Below, piece by piece: positions 10,871 through 24,112 of a DNA stretch of 64,000 bases; the first letter of the stretch is position 1; each line of letters begins with the position of its first letter. Where the stretch lies: assembly GCA_028641055.1 (NCBI GenBank), contig CM054058.1:239678187-239742186 (forward strand). The letters are read 5' to 3'. The stretch comes from Alopecurus myosuroides (taxonomy: Eukaryota > Streptophyta > Magnoliopsida > Poales > Poaceae). The notes under the pieces are model-generated. The model saw only the letters and a list, made by a program, of their open reading frames with translations, searched no databases and had not been told where the DNA came from. A program made the translations under genes and the position numbers.

Positions 10871-13800
10871 TCAGGCGGCATCCATGAAGTCGTCGTCGTC
10901 ATCCTCGTCGCTATCACTCAAATTCTCTGGAGTTGATGGAATTTCTTCCTCCGGGTAGAATGTCGGGGTAGAGACCATCCGAGCTATCTTGGAGGCATGC
11001 CCTTTGATAGACTCAAATATTTCCTCCCTTTGTGTCTCGGTGTATCCTTGCGGAACACCGGTGGCTATGTGCCAAGACTTGGCGGTGGTTTAATGCATGT
11101 TCATCAGCCCTAAGGCCATGCGTACACCACCGTGGGAGGCAGATTTGAGCCAGCTTTCGCGTTGGTTTACAACACCCACGAAAGCTTCCGGGAGCCTGCT
11201 AGCTTCTGAGAACTCGCCAGCTTTATCCAGAATGTACTTATTGATAGGTAACATTCCGGCATTCTTCAGCTCGGTGATGAAAGTCCCGAAAGTTCGGATG
11301 CGGTCGATCCGAGTGATAAGACGATTTCCATCTGGTAATGAAAATCAGAGGATATTAGAAAGCCAGAATGGAAAAGAATGCATTATGCAAAACAAAAGTG
11401 AAACTTGGTAAAAGACCAAAATCTTACCAAGTATCTTGTCCATTTCAGCGCCTTCTTCAAGGCGGTGATGGAGGGCAGATTCGAGGTCTTGGATTGTCCT
11501 CCTATCCTTCTCGGCTTGAGAAGAAGCTCGAGACTCAGAAAATCCTAAAGCCAGTTGGCTTTCCTCCAGGTCTTTCTGAAGCTTTATGTTGAGCTTGTAA
11601 AGTTCAGATTTTTCCTTGCGGAGGTTCTCGGCCTTGCCGGCCTCATCAGCAATCTGCTTGGCCTTGGGAAAAGAGGCTAAAAAGAAAGAAGTAAAAAGTT
11701 AAAACTCAGAAAAGTACTTAGGAAAAAATCTGAAAGTTCAGAATCAAAATCAAGGAAGAGAAAATATGCTTACCGGCAGTCTCCTTCAGCTGGTTCTGAA
11801 CCTCGAAAATTTCCGAGTCTTTTTCATTCAGAATACCAAGAAGGGATTTCACCTCTTGGTTTTTGATGGTTAGTTTATCAAAAACTTCCACGTTGATGGT
11901 TTTGGCAGTTTGCTGAAAAGCATACAAAGGAACAAATTTGTTAAGAAAAAAACAGGCAAAAGATGAAAAGTATTAACACAAAAAGTATGATTTTGTCTTA
12001 ATACTTGGGGGCTAGAGATAATACCTGGCTCATCCTTTGCAAACCGCTTAACATCTTTGTGAAGTCCTTGGAGTATTCCCAGAAGTAAATCCCCATATGG
12101 TGGATTCCGTCTTGGATAACCTGCCGAGGTAAGAATACGTAATTGTTCCGAACGATCAACCCGCCTTTTGTCCAGGGACGAATCAAGGGGGCTCGGGCAA
12201 AATACTTTTTTGCCCATGGATGTATGAATCTGCGTTCATCAAAGAAATCCTCTTGCTTTACCTTAAACTTCTCCTGAAATGTTGGAATTGACTCAACTTG
12301 CTGAGTAAGCGAAGGTACGCCTTCTTCATTCTCCGCCCTTCCCCGCGCGTTTGTAGAAGGTGCTTTGGGCTGGCTGGACTGGCTCGGAAGGGGGAAGTTG
12401 GGATCCTCTTTTGCAGCCAAGTTCTCTTTGTTGCCCACCGTTGGAGTATCCGGGGCAGTACAAAGGGAAGGCTGAGGCCCCCTAAGAGAAACGGCCTTAA
12501 GTTTCTTCCTTCCCTTACCCTTCAAAGGGACAGGAGCAAGGCTAAAAAAGAGAAGAAGAAAAAAACGAGATCAACAATCCGAGAAGAAGATATTCAAGAA
12601 AAGTATGCAAAAATAAAAGCATATGAAAGAAAAGTTCGAATCTTTTACCTGGAGGTGGCGACTGGGACTCCGTCAAGATCGATTACTTCTTGGATAGAAG
12701 CAATTTTCTTGCGCTTGCGTCCGCCTGCTGCCAAAAAGCGGGCTTTTAACTCCGCCCCTTCAGCCTCGGAGACGAGCTGATCTTCTGTGAGATCAGCAAG
12801 CTAAAAAGAAATAAACCCGGATAAGAAAAATCATCCGAGAAAGACAAAGTTCAAGAAAGATGAAATTCGAGAAAACTTCCCAAAAGACGTAAATTAAAAG
12901 CATACCTTGGGAGGGGGGTTCTCGGTGTTGAACATTGGAAAGCTCTCCTCGTATTGATCACGAGTGGCCACCAAGTGATTGACTCATTTCTTGAACTCTT
13001 TCTTTGACAAAGAAGACTTTGTCACCCTCATTGTATCATCTGGGCCCGAGTACTCATAGAGGAGCCGGCTGTCGTGGAATGCAAGAGGTTGAATCATCCT
13101 TCCAAGCCAGCACAGGACTGTGTCCATGCCGGTCAGAGGAGGACAAGAAGCGACGAGTTTTTCTATCCGCCTTTTGATTCGCAGTAGGTCTGGAGGCAGA
13201 ACCTGGACTACATCCAACGCCTAGTTATCTCTGGACATCGCAGCGGAATTGGCGAAAGTCGGAATTCTCGTCTCCTTTCCAGGATAGAGAACGTCCGAGT
13301 GATAGAAGAACGAGCCCGTCCAAAATTTGACGGAATCGGAGGTTTTGATCTTGGGAAACCATTCCTCCCTAAACCTACGAAGGTTGAAGGAGATGGTCCC
13401 ACAAGTGGGAAGAATACCGTTAGTGGTATTGTGCTTTACATTAAAGCAACTCTAGAAAAAATATAATCGGGGTTCTATTCCTAGATAACCCTCGAAGAGA
13501 GCCTGGAAGCCGGCTAAATAGAGGATGGAGTTGGGTGGCAAGTTATGGGGTTGAACCCCGTAGTCGTCGAGAACTTGGAGGAAGAAGGAAGAAGGCGGAA
13601 ACCCCATACCTCAGATAAGAGGGGAGGCCAAAATGACCCTTTCTCCGTTTTTTGGAGACGGTTTGAACTATTCGTAATCAATCCACCATTTCTCTTTGGC
13701 GATGATGTCGTCCTTCTCCAGGGAGCTGAGTAGAGCCAATGCGACGTTGCATTGGCTCCAATTTTATGAGTCGCCCTCTTCATCTTCGCCTCCGGTGACG

Positions 13801-13957
13801 GTGACGATAGTCACGTTTCGCCACAACGGGCAGAAGATTCTCCCTCCTCAGTTTTGAGGACTGTAGGAGGAGGAGGAGTAGCGGACGACGGCGGCGTGAT
13901 TCTGGCTGCGGGATTAGAAACCCTGCCTGCCGGTGCGTTCTCGGTGGTCTCCGGCAT
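10871..13957 (-). pseudogene. antisense ORF of element C (Transposase_28-like, coiled coil)
   Basis: On the strand opposite to gag-pol a gene-like unit runs from an ATG at 13957 (MPETTENAPAGR) to a stop at 10871. Blocks in order: a proline-rich N-terminus; a domain with EKDDIIAKEKWWIDYE, FNLRRFREEWFPK and LLYEYSGPDDTMRVTKSSLS (about 13740-12984) that matches the plant family called 'putative gypsy type transposon' (Transposase_28); a basic and serine-rich block (12525-11998) with FDERRFIHPWAKKYF; long coiled-coil segments (11927-11400); and an acidic C-terminus SDSDEDDDDDFMDAA. Gaps between blocks look like introns. Stops and frame changes inside the first domain show decay. In Grande, a Tat element of maize, a comparable antisense gene makes a nuclear protein; the function is otherwise unknown. 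Confidence 0.7.
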
Positions 13958-13989
13958 CCACGGTGGAGCTCGGAGGAACCAGAGGAGCA

Positions 13990-13994
13990 GAGAG
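13990..13994. other. target site duplication of element D (left)
   Basis: GAGAG precedes the TGAAGGGG end of element D, and the same GAGAG follows its other end at 32616-32620. A perfect 5-bp duplication shows that D is a complete single insertion, placed about 35 bp upstream of the antisense ORF start of element C. Confidence 0.9.
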
Positions 13995-15645
13995 TGAAGG
14001 GGAACATAGCATAGAAAAAAAAAAATTCCTACGCGAGAGACACCCGAAAGGCCAAGATCTAATCTAGGAGACGAAGTGCAACGGGCAACAAGAGGGTTAA
14101 GGAGAACACATACCCTCGAAGACTCAAAGTGGTACGAGATCAAATCTCGTTGTTGGCGTAGTCGTACTCACACCGATCCCGATAGCGAGAAGATGGGCAC
14201 CGCAATCCGGTGGTGCATCCGTGATCGGTCACACGTACGGTTGATGACGACCTCCGTTCCCTCGTTCCAGCGGGGCGCGGAAGTAGAGGATCCCTCGGAA
14301 CTCCAGCAGCACGACGACGTGATGGTGGTGAAGAATCCCACGGTCAGGGCTTCGCCAAGCCGGAGACCATGAAATGGAGCAGCGGGTGGAGGGAAAGGGA
14401 AGTGGCCAAGTGTGTGGAGGAGGGAGAGCTCTCACCCTCCTTTTATAGGAGAGGGGGGAGGCAGCCCAAGGGGGGTGCGGCCAGCCCCATGGTGTGCCCC
14501 CACCTCTTCCCTCATGATGTGAGTGGACACTCCACTCACACCCACTCATTTTCCTTTAAACCCCACTCAGAAAATCCAAGAGTTTTTCTTTAATAAATCA
14601 ATAAAAAAAAATTATTTCTTTATTTCAGCATTTGTTAATTCTATTAACAAACTTTTGCATATAGCACCTCGAATCATTTGTTAATTCTATTAACAACCAT
14701 TCTACGAAAAACCCCTTGAACTATTTCAATTTTCCCCGAAACAATTTCGGTGCTGTCCAAAATATTCTTCGATATTCCGTATCCTCTCAAACGCGTCATC
14801 GAACCTTAAGTGTGTCACCCTACGGTTCGCGAATAAGATAGACATGATCGAGACTCCTCTCCGATCAATAATCAACAGCGGGATCTGGAGATCCGTGATG
14901 ACTCCTATATATTCAACGATGACTCTCGTGATCGTGTGAACCAACAACGCGTGAACTATTCCCTTTGTCTCGCGATATTTTACTTGTCCGAGATTCGATC
15001 ATTGGTATCAACCATACCTTGTTCAATCTCGTTACCGACAAGTACTCTTTTCTCGTTCCCGTGATATAACATCCTTGTGATCATATCACGTGCTTGCAAG
15101 CGGTTTCGATGTGATATCACCGAGAGGGCCCAGAGTATATCTCTCCGTCATTTGGATGGACAAATCCCACTCTTGATCCATGATCCTCAACTAATACTTT
15201 ACGAATACTTAACGACACCTTTATAGTCACCCTCTTACGGTGTGACGTTTGATGCCATCAAAGCACTCTTCCGGTATCAGTGATTGACATGATCTCAAGG
15301 TCTATGGAATAAGTTACTTCGTATGTTTGATATAACAATGTAAACTAAATGACTTGATCGCATTGCTATATTCTCTTTGGGTATATGTTCATCACATCAT
15401 TCTTCTAATGACATGACCCCGTTATTAATAACATCCAATGTTCATGATCAGGAAACCTTGATCATCTATTAATCAACGAGCTAGTTAAAAGAGAGGCTTT
15501 ACTAGGAACCATTGTTTGTTTATTAAGCACACATGTATCAACGTTTCCGGTTAATACAATTCTAGCATGAGAAATAAACATTCATCATAAACAAGGAATA
15601 AGATAATAACCATTTTATTATTGCCTCTCGGGCATATTCCCTTCA
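13995..15645 (-). repeat. 3' LTR of Copia element D
   Basis: A 1651-bp LTR, on the minus strand starting TGAAGGGAATATGCCCGAGAGG and ending GTTCCCCTTCA. The start resembles the Angela/BARE family, whose LTRs read GAATATGCCCTAGAGG at this place. A TATA box, TATAAAA on minus, lies at 14441-14447. The part 14600-15640 is AT-rich U3 sequence without genes. Confidence 0.9.
14441..14447 (-). promoter_or_regulatory. TATA box of element D 3' LTR
   Basis: TATAAAA on the minus strand inside CTCCTATAAAAGGAGGG. The identical copy in the 5' LTR is at 31411-31417. Transcription would run to the left. Confidence 0.65.
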
Positions 15646-15656
15646 GTCTCCCACTT
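15646..15656 (-). other. polypurine tract of element D
   Basis: On the minus strand AAGTGGGAGAC directly precedes the 3' LTR. This is the standard plus-strand DNA primer of BARE/Angela Copia elements. Confidence 0.85.
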
Positions 15657-15857
15657 GCACTAGAGTCAATAATCTAGTCCGTAAGCACTTAACACATATG
15701 GCGTACCAGTGTTATTACCATGCTTCGCATGTGGTAAATATTATCAAAAAGATCTGAACTGTTCAGGTCCTATTGTATTTGCATGTTCTTTGCGTCTACA
15801 CGCATCACTCATTCTCTAATGAGATGGCTTTGTATATATATGGTCAATTGGTGAAGA

Positions 15858-16047
15858 CTTAATTCCTCAGCTTAAACTGATGTCACTAACATTGTGAAAA
15901 TGTAGCTTCATAGTGTTAGCATTCTTGGAAACTCACCAAGTTCCGGTGATACCTTAATTCCTCAGCTTAAACTGATGTTACTAACATTGTGAAAATGTAG
16001 CTTCATAGTTTCAGCATTCTTGGAATTTCACCAAGTTCAATAAAGAA
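15858..16047. repeat. 95-bp direct tandem duplication
   Basis: The block starting CTTAATTCCTCAGCTTAAAC occurs at 15858 and again at 15953, with a few changes between copies. It lies in the decayed 3' part of the pol region of element D. Confidence 0.8.
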
Positions 16048-19000
16048 CTCCTTGACACAAAATACGCTTATAATCAGTTGTTAACACAACGATATACTTT
16101 AGCCTTTGTTGTAGTATCTGTCACAATATTTTAATTTTGAAACTCTTTCAAATCTAGCATGGAACTTTCTTCTATCCTATTGTGCTACCCTTCATCACAT
16201 ATTTTAATTGAGATAAAATTACTTGAATAAATGACAAGACTATTAGTGTAACATATTACAACTAATATTTTGTCATTACTATATAGGAAAACATATCCTT
16301 AGCATTTCTAAAATGACACAAGGATCTCTCCCACTGTTGTCTAATCATCATATGAATTATCCTACTATAACATTTTATAGCATAGGACTCATCTGGTTGT
16401 GTACATAGCATGGAAACATGACTTAGAAATCTCAATTTCAATGATGCTCATCATGTGTCAAAACACATGAATCTTGCTCAATTATTTTCCATGTGACAAG
16501 AACTCCTTCTTATCATTTTTATATTGACTTACTTTAATATTTCATCTATGTAATTTGGCTTCAATCATATCAGGCGCTTCAATCCATCTTTTATAGATAT
16601 CGATGCCCAATATCTTCTAAGCCTTTCATCAATATGAAAATCTTAAATATTAACCGTGTTAATTTAAAATACATATTTTCCAATCAACCATATGTCATCT
16701 ACATAAAGTATTGGAAATATGTCATAGCGCTCCCACTTAATTTCTTGTAACTCTACAAGCATCTTTATCATTCATGATGGAATCAAACTCTTTTGATAAC
16801 TTCATTAAGCTAAAGATTTCAACTTCGCTATGCTTACTTCAACCATTGAAGTGTGCATGCCTTTATAGCAACCTTTTGAATTTTACAAAACTCTCAGACT
16901 GTGTCAAGTACACATCCTTGATCAAACTGCCTCGAGAGGAGAGTTGGTTTTGTTATTCAACTGCCATATCATAATATGTAACTTTTTGCTAGAACTATCC
17001 GCAAAGACTAAAGCATCACTACGGAAGATCGAAATCTTGTAGTAGTCAACTCTTTGAACTTCGTCGAAAACAACTTTTCGATAAGTATCCATGTCTTTGT
17101 CGCTATATAGACCCTTTTTGCTATCGTTAGGCATCATGCCTATCGAAAAGACTACCAAGTCACATACTTGATATTCATACAAGGATATTATGGCGGATAT
17201 AATGACTCATAGTCAATTTTACGAAGTCAGGGCCCATCATTTGCTTCCTTTATAAGGTCCAGGTCCTTTTGTTGTCAAAACAACACTTTACACTTAAACC
17301 ACAAGTTGTTCTAAGTACAAAGTTTTTGGATTTTTCTGGTACAGTTCGCAAACTCATTTGAAGTATCTACAACATTTGTAGTGTCTTCTACTTAGTCAAA
17401 ATAGTAAACCCCGGAACAACTTCCAGTGCTGCGCTACTCTTGACATGATAACGAAGATTCTTTAATCTCGTTGAGTTTGTACTGTGCTCCCACTCACTTG
17501 TTTCGCAAGAACTACTTTCTCGAGAAATCAACCCTTTCTGACAAACAACATTTGTCTTTTGGTTCGGTGATAGGAGAAATACCCAATGTTTTATTTGGGA
17601 TAACCTTATAAACATATATTTATCCTATTTTGGTTGTAAACATTTTACACATGCTATGCATACCAAAACTTAAGAAAAATGACAATTCGGGTCATTACCC
17701 AAACCATATCTTATATGTTGTCAATTTCAACGGATCATGATGGTGCTCTTTTCAGTGTAAAAGCGGTTGTCCTTAATGTATAAACTACAAAATTATAATG
17801 GCAATTTTTATTAATCTTACCATGTCAAACAGGGTTTGATTTTGTCTTTTGAATACTCCAATCTAATGTGGGGTATTCAAGAAGTATAAGTTGTAGAACA
17901 ATTCTGCAACTTCTCAGATGTTTTGCTAAACTTGTAACTCAAACTTTATCCTTTATGATCCAATCATAAATACTTGATTATCTTGTTACATTGATTTTAA
18001 CTTCATATTAACAACCTTTTGAACCAATTCAAAATGTCAAACTCTGTTCCCTTTAAATAGATATACTCACATATCTACTTAAGTCATCGACAGAATTTTA
18101 TGAAGGAAAAATTAATCCACCATACATGACTACACATAATGGACTATATACATCAATATGTATAATCTCCACTTAATTAGTCGTCCATTCTACTTTGGCC
18201 TAAGAACGGAATTCTATTCATCTTTTCGAAGAGGTCTCACAAGCGTCAATTTATTCAAAATAAAATGACTCTGGAAGTCCATCAATATGGAATTCCTTCA
18301 TGTTTTCCTTTCCGATATGAACTAAAATGGTGGTGTCACAATTTAAGTGAAAATCTTTTACGTCTTGCAACGTTTAGCATTCAATCTTATAGATGTTTAC
18401 TTTACCAACATGATTTATATTAACATATCCATCAATTATGGAATATGGTCATCGTTTGAACAATCTCATTTGTTCTCACAAAAGACTAGAACAAAACAAC
18501 AAATTATTAAATTCTTCAAATAAATCTTCATTGTTTGGTTCGATACGACAATGAACACAATAACACTTTATTTATATTCTTGTCATAATCGATTCCACAT
18601 CTATTACTAGTTCCTTTTAGGCCCTTGTATTTCTTGCATTGCGTTGCTTTGTATGACAACTCATACCAACCAATGTGGTATCAAAATACCCAAAAATACT
18701 TTGTTAACTAGTAATACATCTATAACTTGTATATCAAGCATATACTCCCGAGCTGGACTTTTCCAGTTATCTTCTTTTCTGCCATATATCTATTTGCAAT
18801 TTCTATTTTCAATATTCCCTTTCCTTTACAGAAGAATCAATCAACATCAAACAATGCTAGTCTTACTAGCTCATTTTCTTTGGCGTGTTAGTCATATACT
18901 ATCACCCATTGAGTTTGATTGTTCTACTAATATCACCATATTAATAGTATTCTTCTAGATTCCACTCTTAGCAATCTCCAAGTAAGGTAAAATACTTTAC

Positions 19001-19130
19001 CCATACTTCGAATCCATCCCATCATAACAATTTTATGATTAAGCTACTATAGCTCGAAGGAAGGGATTTAGAGGATAATTTTCAGCGCCCAACTTCTTGG
19101 AATATTCAAACGCCTAGCGTCTTCAATCAT

Positions 19131-19262
19131 TGCATATATTCAGATAATATAAGCAAACATTGTCACGCTAAATTTGCATATATTCAGATAATATAAGCAA
19201 ACATTGTCACGCTAAATTTGCATATATTCAGATAATATAAGCAAACATTGTCACGCTAAATT
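19131..19262. repeat. 44-bp tandem repeat, three copies
   Basis: TGCATATATTCAGATAATAT and the following 24 bases are repeated at 19131, 19175 and 19219. The three copies are virtually identical, so the expansion is recent compared with the decay around it. Confidence 0.9.
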
Positions 19263-20657
19263 ATACTCAGTCATGTTGCTACAAATAAGTTTCTAGATAT
19301 CAATATATCTTTCACTTGATTGTTTCTGAAAACAACTCTTTTCAGTTCCAAAATCACCTTGATCAACAAAACATTCTTTTGAAGATAAAGTGATACGAAA
19401 GCAACCATGACTCTGGATTCTAAGTAGGAATTATTTGCTCTCTAGATTAATCAATCATTAACCATATGCAGCTAGGTAGGAAATACCAAAAATCTACAAT
19501 AGGACTCAATTTTAAATTTCACTAATACAGTACCAATCTTAAATGGTATTTACCAGATCATACAGTTATATCTCAATTAACAATCTAAGTGTAAGGTAGT
19601 TATGTGGATGCCAATGAATACTACAATTTGTGAAAATTCACTTTGATTGGTTGTTCATGATAAATAAGTTCAAGTTAATTCAAAAAATAAACCATGAACT
19701 CCCACTCAAAAACAACATCCCTCTTAGTCGTCTTTAGTGATTACACGAACCAAATTCACTACACCAAAACCGATCATCACGTGAGATGATGTAGTTTCAA
19801 AGGCGAACATCGACATGTTCATCATATCATCCATATGACTCATGCTTTACCTTTCGGTTACGTGTTCCGAGGCCATGTCTGTACATGCTAGGCTCGCCAA
19901 GTAGAACCGTAGTATTGCGTGTGTTTCAAGGCCATGTCTGTACATGCTAGGCTTGAAAACACCCGTTGTATGCGAACGTTGAGTCTATCACACCCGATCA
20001 TCACGTGGTGTCTCGAAACGACGAACTTTCTTAACGGTGCATACTTAAGGAAGAATACATTATTATCTTGATATTAAGTGAGAGGGATCATCTTATAATG
20101 CTACCGTCGCTATCTAAGCAAAACAAGATGCATAAAAGGATTAACATCACAAACATCACATGTAAGGATAAACTTGTTTGTCCATCAATAAGAAGACAAC
20201 CATATGGATACCTTACGGTATATCAATAATTTACAAAATAGATCATCTCATAATCAAATTTGTAATATTGACCATATCACATCACATGCCCAGCAAAAAC
20301 TAGTTAGACGCTTCTAATTTATTTTTGCATATTTTACGTGGCTTAGGGCTTTCGAGGATAGAACCGTTCATACCTACGAACATCAACCACAACGTTGATA
20401 AACACATGTTTAACAACCCTTCATAGATTAGATCTTAACTATAGTAGGATAAACAGACACCCGCAAGCCACTTATGCAATACAAGTTGCATGTCAGTTGT
20501 GGAACAAGTCTCATGTACGTGGACATGTAAGGTTAGTCCGGGCCGCTTCATCCCACTATGCCACTAAGATCATAAAATAATCAAGGAGGTAATAACATGA
20601 TCATCAACGCCCACATACACCTATGTGTTCTACCCGTACAAAACATCTACGCATAGA

Positions 20658-20673
20658 TCCGGCTCTGATACCA
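20658..20673 (-). other. primer binding site of element D
   Basis: On the minus strand TGGTATCAGAGCCGGA follows the LTR end after one base. This complements the 3' end of initiator methionine tRNA, the usual Copia primer. Confidence 0.9.
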
Positions 20674-20674
20674 C

Positions 20675-21069
20675 TGAAGGGGAACGTAGCATAGAAAACA
20701 AAAATTTTCCTATGCGAGAGACACCCGAAAGGCCAAGATCTAATCTAGGAGACGAAGTGCAACGGGCAACAAGAGGGTTAAGGAGAACACATACCCTCGA
20801 AGACTCAAAGTGGTACGAGATCAAATCTCGTTGTTGGCGTAGTCGTACTCACACCGATCCCGATAGCGAGAAGATGGGCACCGCAATCCGGCGGTGCATC
20901 CGTGATCGGTCACACGTACGGTTGATGACGACCTCCGTTCCCTCGTTCCAGCGGGGCGCGGAAGTAGAGGATCCCTCGGAACTCCAGCAGCACGACGACG
21001 TGATGGTGGTGAAGAATCCCACGGTCAGGGCTTCGCCAAGCCGGAGACCATGAAATGGAGCAGCGGGTG
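20675..21069 (-). repeat. 5' LTR of element D, left fragment
   Basis: The transcribed end of the 5' LTR up to the insertion point of element E. The last five bases, GGGTG (21065-21069), are the target duplication of E. The sequence continues at 31354 and matches 13995-14390 closely. Confidence 0.9.
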
Positions 21070-23300
21070 TGTCGCACCCTGATTTCTAGGGGATACTCAC
21101 CGTACGAACTGGATAGCAGATGCTTGGATTATGGGGCATAACTGCTCCCACGTCCCAGCTTCCTGGTAGGCCTGCGCTTATGCGCGACAACACAAGCCCT
21201 GCTATTCCATCGTCGATGTAAACTATCCACTAGAGATCAAAGGCACTTCCGTCGACGTACTTCAAACCATACACACATGGTACGTCAACGGCGTTGAACA
21301 ACTGATATCACAACAGATCTCTACGACACAAAAGCTTGAAATAAGTTGCAAATGGCTCTCATTAGAGCAGAGATAGCAAATACAATCATTCAGAGGGCAC
21401 ATGCCCCAACAATACATCATTACAATACAGCGGAAGCATTCAACAGGTCTGAGTACAGACAAGAACCAAATAGGCCTAAGAGGCCGGAAACGAAACAGAC
21501 GGAGCCCATCCACGAAGTCTCGGATCCTGCCCGGGTCCGCTATCTACTCGTCAGCAGTCTCGTCGTCATACTCCACGTAGTAGCCACCATGTAGATCCTC
21601 GGAATCGTCGGTCTGCGGAAACCACAGCCCCAAAGGGGTCAGTACATAAACGTACTGGCAAGCAAGACTCACAGTTCACCAAAGTGTAACCCGTCAACAC
21701 CAAGCACAGATGCCTTGGGTTCAACGGAAGAGAGGGGATATAAAAGATGCTGCAACTGGCTGCGCTAACCAACTACAGATATTCTACCACTTCCGGCTAA
21801 CAGAAAGGAGATAAGATCGAGGATTGTAACCAACTGAAAGATAACGTCAAACAAACCCATCCTGGATCTCGCCCCTTATCCGAAGAAGCAATCCGAGGAT
21901 AACTCACACAGTTGTATTAAAGGTGAATCAAGTTATTGTGTCATCAACCTATTACTAGTCAAGTTATTAATCATCGGGTGTAACATGTTAATCATTAGGT
22001 TAAAGTTGTCCTGAGTACTTGTTAGCCAGTACTTTCACCAAGTAATCCATAACCGCGGAAAACACGGCTTCTCGAGAAGATTATCCCTGCAGGGTTGCAC
22101 CAATTTGGCCGTACACTCAAGAATAACCCGCCAGATGGGAATCAAACCCACCAAGCGGGGTACTCTTCACAACCAACCATTCCTCGCATCAAGCCCAAAG
22201 CACCTTGGGCGCACGGCTAATCGAGCCCAGAAGAAAATGGACCCTCATAGCACTCTAAGAACGTGTCCCCCTATATGCCGACTACGAAAGTTCCACCCTG
22301 GCCTGGGCTCGCAAAAACATGCATGCGGCAAATGGAAAATACGAACTAAATGAGGTGATTTGGACGAGATGCGAATCAGGTCAAGTTGAGGGGGGCGCCC
22401 ATACTCGCTTCCCAAATGCGGGTAGTGCGCTCATCATGGATCAGTAGACAAGACCCTTTTCCTATTAGGGTCGACACTAGCAGGCTCCAAAACCTCTCAT
22501 GGGCCTCCTGCCGGTGCCTTATCATCAAATTTATTATTAATAGTAACATTAGCATGATTGATTGATTAAACATCGAGCCCCCACAACGTAATAGGAATAG
22601 TGACAGAAAGTAACGGGTAACAGACTCGAGCAAAAACAACCTAAGCATGCTAGATAAGACTAAGGCAACAAGCAAGGGTTTTAGGGTATGGAGGTGAGGC
22701 AATATCAAGGTTAAGGGATTCATGTGATGGGTTCGCAACAGAAACAACTACTACTAAGGCTAGCAGAAAAGAACAACGGAAAGTATCGGTAACCAATGTT
22801 GAAAGGAACACAGTGGTTCATGTGAGTGATAACTTGCCTGCAAAACCCAGTAGCCTGGTACTGAGCTAAATCCTTAGAAGGGATGTCGTAAGTATCGTCG
22901 GTCTCAACGTCGTCGTATATCCGGGAAGAAGCAAACAGACAATGCAGAAAGATAAACAATCAATATCATGGCATAGGTGCGCAAACATGGGATGATGCAT
23001 GTCATGTTAATAGATGCATCAGAATAAACTACTTGACAATATAACACAATTTAATTGGACCCATATGCAATGTGAATTGCATATGGATGCAAGTGGTTAA
23101 GGTGGAAGCAATGATCTACATTTGATTAACAAGTGTAAGTGGTTAAACATGATGCATGCATGATGATAACAAGGAGTAAACAAGTTAGATGCATTTGGAA
23201 AAGGAGTAAAACAAGTGTGGGATTTTTATCTGTTATGTTAGGAATTTTGGTTCATTAGAGGTGACACACAAGTATTTGTTGTTTTCACCCAGTTAATTTG

Positions 23301-23950
23301 TTCAAAACAAATAGCAAAGTTGATATTTGAAAAGGTTATCAAATTTTAGTTGGTTTACATGTTTCACATTTTGAAATTGGACTTTGGATTAATTAATTAT
23401 GAATTAAACAATAATAAACAACTTTTAATTGCATTAAACAAGAATTAAATGGTTTAGGCAATTTTAATTATTCAAAACATGAAACAAATTTTATATTTGG
23501 AAAGAGGGTTTAATTTTGCATGGAAAACATATTTCATTTGTGGAAATTGGATTTAAAATGAGCAAGTTATTATTTTGGCAATTTTAAATGCAATAAACTA
23601 GGAAACAATTGTTTTCAGCAATTTAAATTATTCAAAACAGCAAACAAAATTTATATTTGAAAAGTACATGAAAAGTTGATTGGAAAACATATTTGTTTGT
23701 GAAATTTGGAATTTTTATGAGCAAGTTATGAATTTTGCAAGTTTTAAGTGAATTTGACAAGTTTTCAAATTTTGCAGCAATTTAAAATATTCAAAACAGT
23801 AAACAAATTTTATATTTGGGTAGAACATTTAATTTGGTATTGAAAACATATTAAAAATGTTGGATTTGGAGTTGGATGATTTATTTATGCAATTTAGAAG
23901 ATATAGGGGCAAATCTGCCATTTTTATGATCTAGGGACTTTGAAATTATT
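23301..23950. repeat. degenerate 160-bp tandem repeat in LTR of E
   Basis: The phrase TTCAAAACA followed by TTTATATTTG or a close form starts at 23301, 23471, 23631 and 23790, giving spacings of 170, 160 and 159 bases. Other shared words, such as GGAAAACATATT, recur at the same offsets. The other LTR has the same array at 28967-29560. Confidence 0.75.
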
Positions 23951-24049
23951 TTCCAGGGTCTAGATTTACTAGCAGGGCCTAGGTGTGATTACTGAGAAGT
24001 TTGAGTATGAAAACATTGCAAAATAAAATGTTTTTTAAATTGTGCAGGG

Positions 24050-24112
24050 GGTGGGATTCGACCCCTGCACCTCCTGCTTGTGCTGAGGGAACAACACCAG
24101 TGGGGCTGGTGC
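24050..24112 (-). other. tRNA-like box A/box B module in LTR of E
   Basis: On the minus strand CACCAGCCCCACTGGTG is followed about 35 bases later by GGGGTCGAATCCC. The second is one base from the RNA polymerase III B box GGTTCGAnTCC, the first resembles a decayed A box. The related element F has a better match at 61634-61705. No cloverleaf is complete, so this is a relic, not a tRNA gene. Confidence 0.4.

Larger units (their letters stand above)
15657..20659 (-). pseudogene. internal region of element D, decayed Copia pol and leader
   Basis: Five kilobases without a frame longer than about 100 codons. Over 17200-18500 the text still runs parallel, on the minus strand, to the integrase and reverse transcriptase part of Angela-type pol as I remember it, but with many stops and deletions. 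The part 19750-20650 corresponds to the long noncoding leader of such elements. No intact gag or pol can be given. Two local tandem duplications (15858-16047 and 19131-19262) add to the damage. Confidence 0.55.

Noticed and set aside
19131..19262. CRISPR-like array
   Set aside because: Direct tandem units without spacers in a plant retroelement; ordinary tandem duplication.
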